Shown here: in pieces, positions 15,927 to 18,216 of the stretch | Layout: every line of letters begins with the position of its first letter | How positions within the stretch are numbered: position 1 is the stretch's first letter | Origin: Bacteroides sp. UBA1773 | GTDB taxonomy: Bacteria; Bacteroidota; Bacteroidia; Bacteroidales; Bacteroidaceae | Direction of reading: 5' to 3' | Assembly (NCBI GenBank): GCA_002315285.1 | Contig: DCGR01000069.1 | Span: 1-18,216, forward strand | Length of the DNA stretch: 18,216 bases | Notes under the pieces: generated by a model | Database searches by the model: none | What the model was told of the DNA's origin: nothing | The model's input: only the letters and a program-made list of their open reading frames with translations | Program-made: the position numbers and the translations under genes

Positions 15927-16892
15927 TCACTTTTTCGGCTGCAGTTCGAAATCAACCACGATAGGCAAATGATCAGAGGGATGATAGAAATTACTCAGTT
16001 TCTGCGGATCACGCACGACATTCAGCCAACCCTCGCTCTTGTAAATCCTTGCAAAGGTAATGCACTCTTCCATACACGGAGTAGCATACACAAAATCAAT
16101 GCGATACTGTCCACCTGTCGATGTCTGGAAATCGTTGCCATAGCGGTCATAGATGACATCCCGATAAGGTGTATTCGCACGGATATAGTCATGCACCAAA
16201 TAGCGGGGCGAATCGGCCTCGTACGTATAATGCGCAGAATCAACGCGCGACGGCGAGTTGAAATCACCCATCATCATCCACAGTTCATCGGCAACCTGTG
16301 GCACCGTCAGAATGGTCGATTCACAGATATACTGCATCTCCACCGCACGATATTTGTCGCCTCCATGTTCCGCTTTACTCTGTTCCACATCCTTTGCCAT
16401 GTAAGCATAGGCCTGTGGCCAGGTATGGAGGGTCACCAGGTTCAGCACGTTCCCCTCGATTTCAATCTGTGCCCATCCGGCACCATGCACCACAATCAGA
16501 CTGTCTCCGTTACCTAGGATGCGTTTCACGTTCCGTATCGGGAATTTCGAGGTGATGACCTGCGGATAGTTGTCTCTCCACCCTGCCAGATACACAAAGG
16601 GATGGCCATAGCGTTCAGCCAACGTGTCCCAATTCGAGGGGAGGTAAGCCTCGTCCTTCGATTTGTATCCCGTAGCCGTATGGTTGTAGTAAATGCTGGC
16701 AGCCTCACACCACACACAGATGTCAGGGTGCTGTTCTTTCACAAAATTCACGAAATTGTCGTAGTTGTTCGGTTGGTCCGACCACATGCCATTCTGTATG
16801 TTCCAATAAAGCAGTCTGACAGCTTTCTTCTCTTGTGCTCCCAGTTGCGTGCACAATGCCACAAGGGCAATCCACAAGAAGGTTTTCTTCAT
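15927..16892 (-). CDS. Exported endonuclease/exonuclease/phosphatase (EEP) family enzyme
   Basis: A 321-residue protein with a Sec signal peptide (about 1-19, LGA then Q). The EEP metal-dependent hydrolase motifs appear in order: N31 (YWNIQNG), E63 (WCEA), H156 (LHTW), D210-F-N212 (MGDFNSPS), D266 (RIDFVY) and S-D307-H308 (SDHLPIVVDF). Members cleave phosphodiester or phosphomonoester bonds in DNA, inositol phosphates or sphingomyelin-like lipids; export suggests an extracytoplasmic substrate. It follows the glycoside-hydrolase-like gene by 14 bases and is the last gene of that pair. The substrate cannot be told from sequence alone. Aromatic residues are frequent in the N-terminal half. Confidence 0.9.
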   Translation of the reverse strand: MKKTFLWIALVALCTQLGAQEKKAVRLLYWNIQNGMWSDQPNNYDNFVNFVKEQHPDICVWCEAASIYYNHTATGYKSKDEAYLPSNWDTLAERYGHPFVYLAGWRDNYPQVITSKFPIRNVKRILGNGDSLIVVHGAGWAQIEIEGNVLNLVTLHTWPQAYAYMAKDVEQSKAEHGGDKYRAVEMQYICESTILTVPQVADELWMMMGDFNSPSRVDSAHYTYEADSPRYLVHDYIRANTPYRDVIYDRYGNDFQTSTGGQYRIDFVYATPCMEECITFARIYKSEGWLNVVRDPQKLSNFYHPSDHLPIVVDFELQPKK

Positions 16893-16906
16893 GTCCTCAT
16901 CTTTTT

Positions 16907-18043
16907 TTATTCTAATGCCTTTGCGAAGAGGTCGATGCCTTTCATGAGATTCTCCTTGTGGGCGCTATCGCAAGGATAATCCCAGGTAGCCATCATGAAA
17001 CCCTTGAGATGTTCCTTCGAAACCACCTCCTTGCCCAGTTTCACCAGTTTTCCTATCACATCATCCGCCCCCACCTTGTGTTGGGCACGGCCATATCCCA
17101 CCCAGTTCGTGCCACAGGGTATCTGATCAAAACCAGCCTTTTCGAGGTTCCAGTATTCCATCAGTCGTTTTTTGTCCGATGTGTTATTGGTAGCAGGATC
17201 AAAACCGCCATCCTGTTCGTCATAGTACCAGTTCTGTTGAACCACCGACTTCGGACAGCGCGTAAAATAGTCGGGATGATCCCACCCATAGTCACTCCAC
17301 GCCCATGGACGAGCACCCAGTTTCTCTACAGTGTGCACAATGTGCAGGAAGTCAAGCCACCATGCCTCTTCCACACGCTGAACACGGTAGAAGAACTTAT
17401 CACGATGCCACTCATCCTCCTCATCGTAACCAATATGGAAGAAACGTGGATTGCCGAAGATTTTGTATGCGTCGGCAATCACATCCTCACACACCTGATA
17501 ATAGTGTTTCGATGATACCATGTGTCGGTAATCCTTGAGCCAACCGTTATGCGTACACGAGAAGTTCAGTTTAGGAATCACCTCCATGCCCAAGCCATTC
17601 AGTCGGTGTATTTCCTGCTGCATCTTTTCAACGCTCCACGTTCCTTCTATAGCCAGTTCCGGATGGCTGGGATAGTAAAGGGCCTCACCAAGGTCGATTA
17701 CCAACACGTTCACACCCTTCCGAGAAGCATACTCCGTCACCTGTTTCCACACCTCATAGTCGCAACCCAGTTTCAGTGAAGGCCTCCGATTCTCTGGTAA
17801 ACCAAGAATTGCCTTTTCGAGGTCATCGCCCATCTGTGCAGTAGGCCAGTCGCACCACATGTGTTCACCCAGTTGGATAAGCAAAGCGCGGATGTTACCA
17901 TCAGGCACCATCACCGACTGTTTCAACGAAGGAATGGCAACGACTTTTTCTGATTCTGAAGATGGGTTGTTTGCTGCCAACGGATTGAATCCTAACGATG
18001 CAGTGACCAACGCACTGCCCTTGATAAATGTTCTTCTGTCCAT
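16907..18043 (-). CDS. Exported TIM-barrel glycoside-hydrolase-like protein with Tat-like signal
   Basis: A 378-residue protein beginning D-R-R-T-F-I-K, close to the twin-arginine consensus, followed by a short hydrophobic stretch and Ala-Ala near residue 24. The mature part has beta/alpha-barrel features: VNVLVIDLGEALYYPSHPE (111-129), MEVIPKLNFS, and FFHIGYDEEDEW (201-212), which recalls the His-Ile-Gly-Gly-Asp-Glu motif of family 20 hexosaminidases. D207-E208 would be the candidate catalytic pair. Trp/Tyr-rich segments (PWAWSDYGWDHPDYF) fit a sugar-binding cleft. I do not recognise the exact family; a divergent GH20-like or other clan member is likely. It is the first gene of a two-gene operon with the EEP enzyme and has a good promoter 30 bases upstream. 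Confidence 0.85.
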   Translation of the reverse strand: MDRRTFIKGSALVTASLGFNPLAANNPSSESEKVVAIPSLKQSVMVPDGNIRALLIQLGEHMWCDWPTAQMGDDLEKAILGLPENRRPSLKLGCDYEVWKQVTEYASRKGVNVLVIDLGEALYYPSHPELAIEGTWSVEKMQQEIHRLNGLGMEVIPKLNFSCTHNGWLKDYRHMVSSKHYYQVCEDVIADAYKIFGNPRFFHIGYDEEDEWHRDKFFYRVQRVEEAWWLDFLHIVHTVEKLGARPWAWSDYGWDHPDYFTRCPKSVVQQNWYYDEQDGGFDPATNNTSDKKRLMEYWNLEKAGFDQIPCGTNWVGYGRAQHKVGADDVIGKLVKLGKEVVSKEHLKGFMMATWDYPCDSAHKENLMKGIDLFAKALE

Positions 18044-18072
18044 GCTATTACGTAATAAGGGTTAATGATGTG

Positions 18073-18103
18073 CAAAGGTGGGTATTTTTCTCGGGATAAC
18101 AAA
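18073..18103 (-). promoter_or_regulatory. Bacteroidetes-type promoter of the GH-like/EEP operon
   Basis: On the minus strand a TTTG (plus coordinates 18100-18103) is followed after exactly 19 bases by CACCTTTG (18073-18080), then CA. This matches the TTTG-N19-TAnnTTTG Bacteroidetes sigma consensus in spacing and in the CTTTGCA core, with C in place of T at the first -7 base. The start codon is 30 bases downstream of the -7 element, giving a leader of roughly 20-25 bases. Confidence 0.68.
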
Positions 18104-18120
18104 GAAAATGCCAAAGAAAC

Positions 18121-18216
18121 TGGGAAATCTTAGGAAATCATAGGGGAACCTAGGAAGACCTAGGGAAGCCATAGAAGAACCTGGAAGTCCTAGGAAGCCC
18201 TAGGGGAGCCCAGTCC
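18121..18216. repeat. Degenerate direct repeat with exact 10-base period
   Basis: From 18121 to the window end the sequence falls into consecutive 10-base units without any insertion or deletion. The consensus is about TAGGRARNCC; the clearest units start at 18131, 18141, 18151, 18161, 18191 and 18201, with weaker ones at 18171 and 18181. CCTAGG palindromes occur at 18149, 18159, 18189 and 18199. Fainter A-rich units may extend back to about 18101. The array runs off the window. It is non-coding as far as I can see and lies upstream of the 18073-18103 promoter. Confidence 0.8.

Noticed and set aside
18121..18216. CRISPR array interpretation of the repeat
   Set aside because: Units are 10 bases, contiguous and degenerate, with no unique spacers.

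Overview
The window looks like a chromosomal segment of a Bacteroidales bacterium, most likely of the Prevotella/Bacteroides group. The evidence is the protein families present (DUF2807 head-GIN adhesin, a Bacteroidetes-type RNase H, a PAP2 lipid enzyme of the AUR1-like kind, a CzcCBA-type metal pump) and two promoter elements of the Bacteroidetes type (TTTG and TAnnTTTG-like). I see no insertion sequence, phage gene, CRISPR array, tRNA or rRNA. No gene-free stretch exceeds 300 bases.

Plus strand, 1-7994. The window opens inside the C-terminal end of comM (Mg-chelatase-like ATPase). Two overlapping integral membrane genes follow: an EamA/DMT transporter and a small DUF7010-like protein. A His-rich two-helix membrane protein then precedes a complete tripartite heavy-metal efflux set: a lipoprotein adaptor, an RND pump and a TolC-like outer membrane channel. 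The last three genes overlap one another and must be one operon. The pump carries the Asp...Asp...Glu signature of CzcA-like divalent-cation exporters, so Zn/Co/Cd/Ni is a better guess than Cu/Ag. Two dyad elements lie upstream of this cluster and are candidate regulatory sites.

Convergent junction, 7995-8092. It holds a long imperfect hairpin and, on the minus strand, a clear intrinsic terminator.

Minus strand, 15831 down to 8093. Eight genes are packed with gaps of 6-37 bases or short overlaps, consistent with one operon: glycerophosphodiester phosphodiesterase, arginyl-tRNA synthetase, a short RNase HI, a DUF2461 protein, a U32 'peptidase' (probably a tRNA-hydroxylation enzyme), an NAD-dependent epimerase/reductase, a PAP2/AUR1-like membrane enzyme and a DUF2807 exported protein. 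A good -7 element lies just upstream of the first gene. The epimerase overlaps the PAP2 gene, and with a phosphodiester lipase at the operon head this hints at a lipid-modification function, possibly sphingolipid.

Minus strand, 18043 down to 15927. A two-gene operon encodes a protein with a twin-arginine-like signal and a glycoside-hydrolase-like barrel, and an exported endonuclease/exonuclease/phosphatase-fold enzyme. A well-spaced Bacteroidetes promoter lies in front of it. Upstream of that promoter, from about 18121 to the window edge, is a degenerate direct repeat with an exact 10-base period (consensus TAGGRARNCC) containing four CCTAGG palindromes. This is the most unusual non-coding structure in the window.
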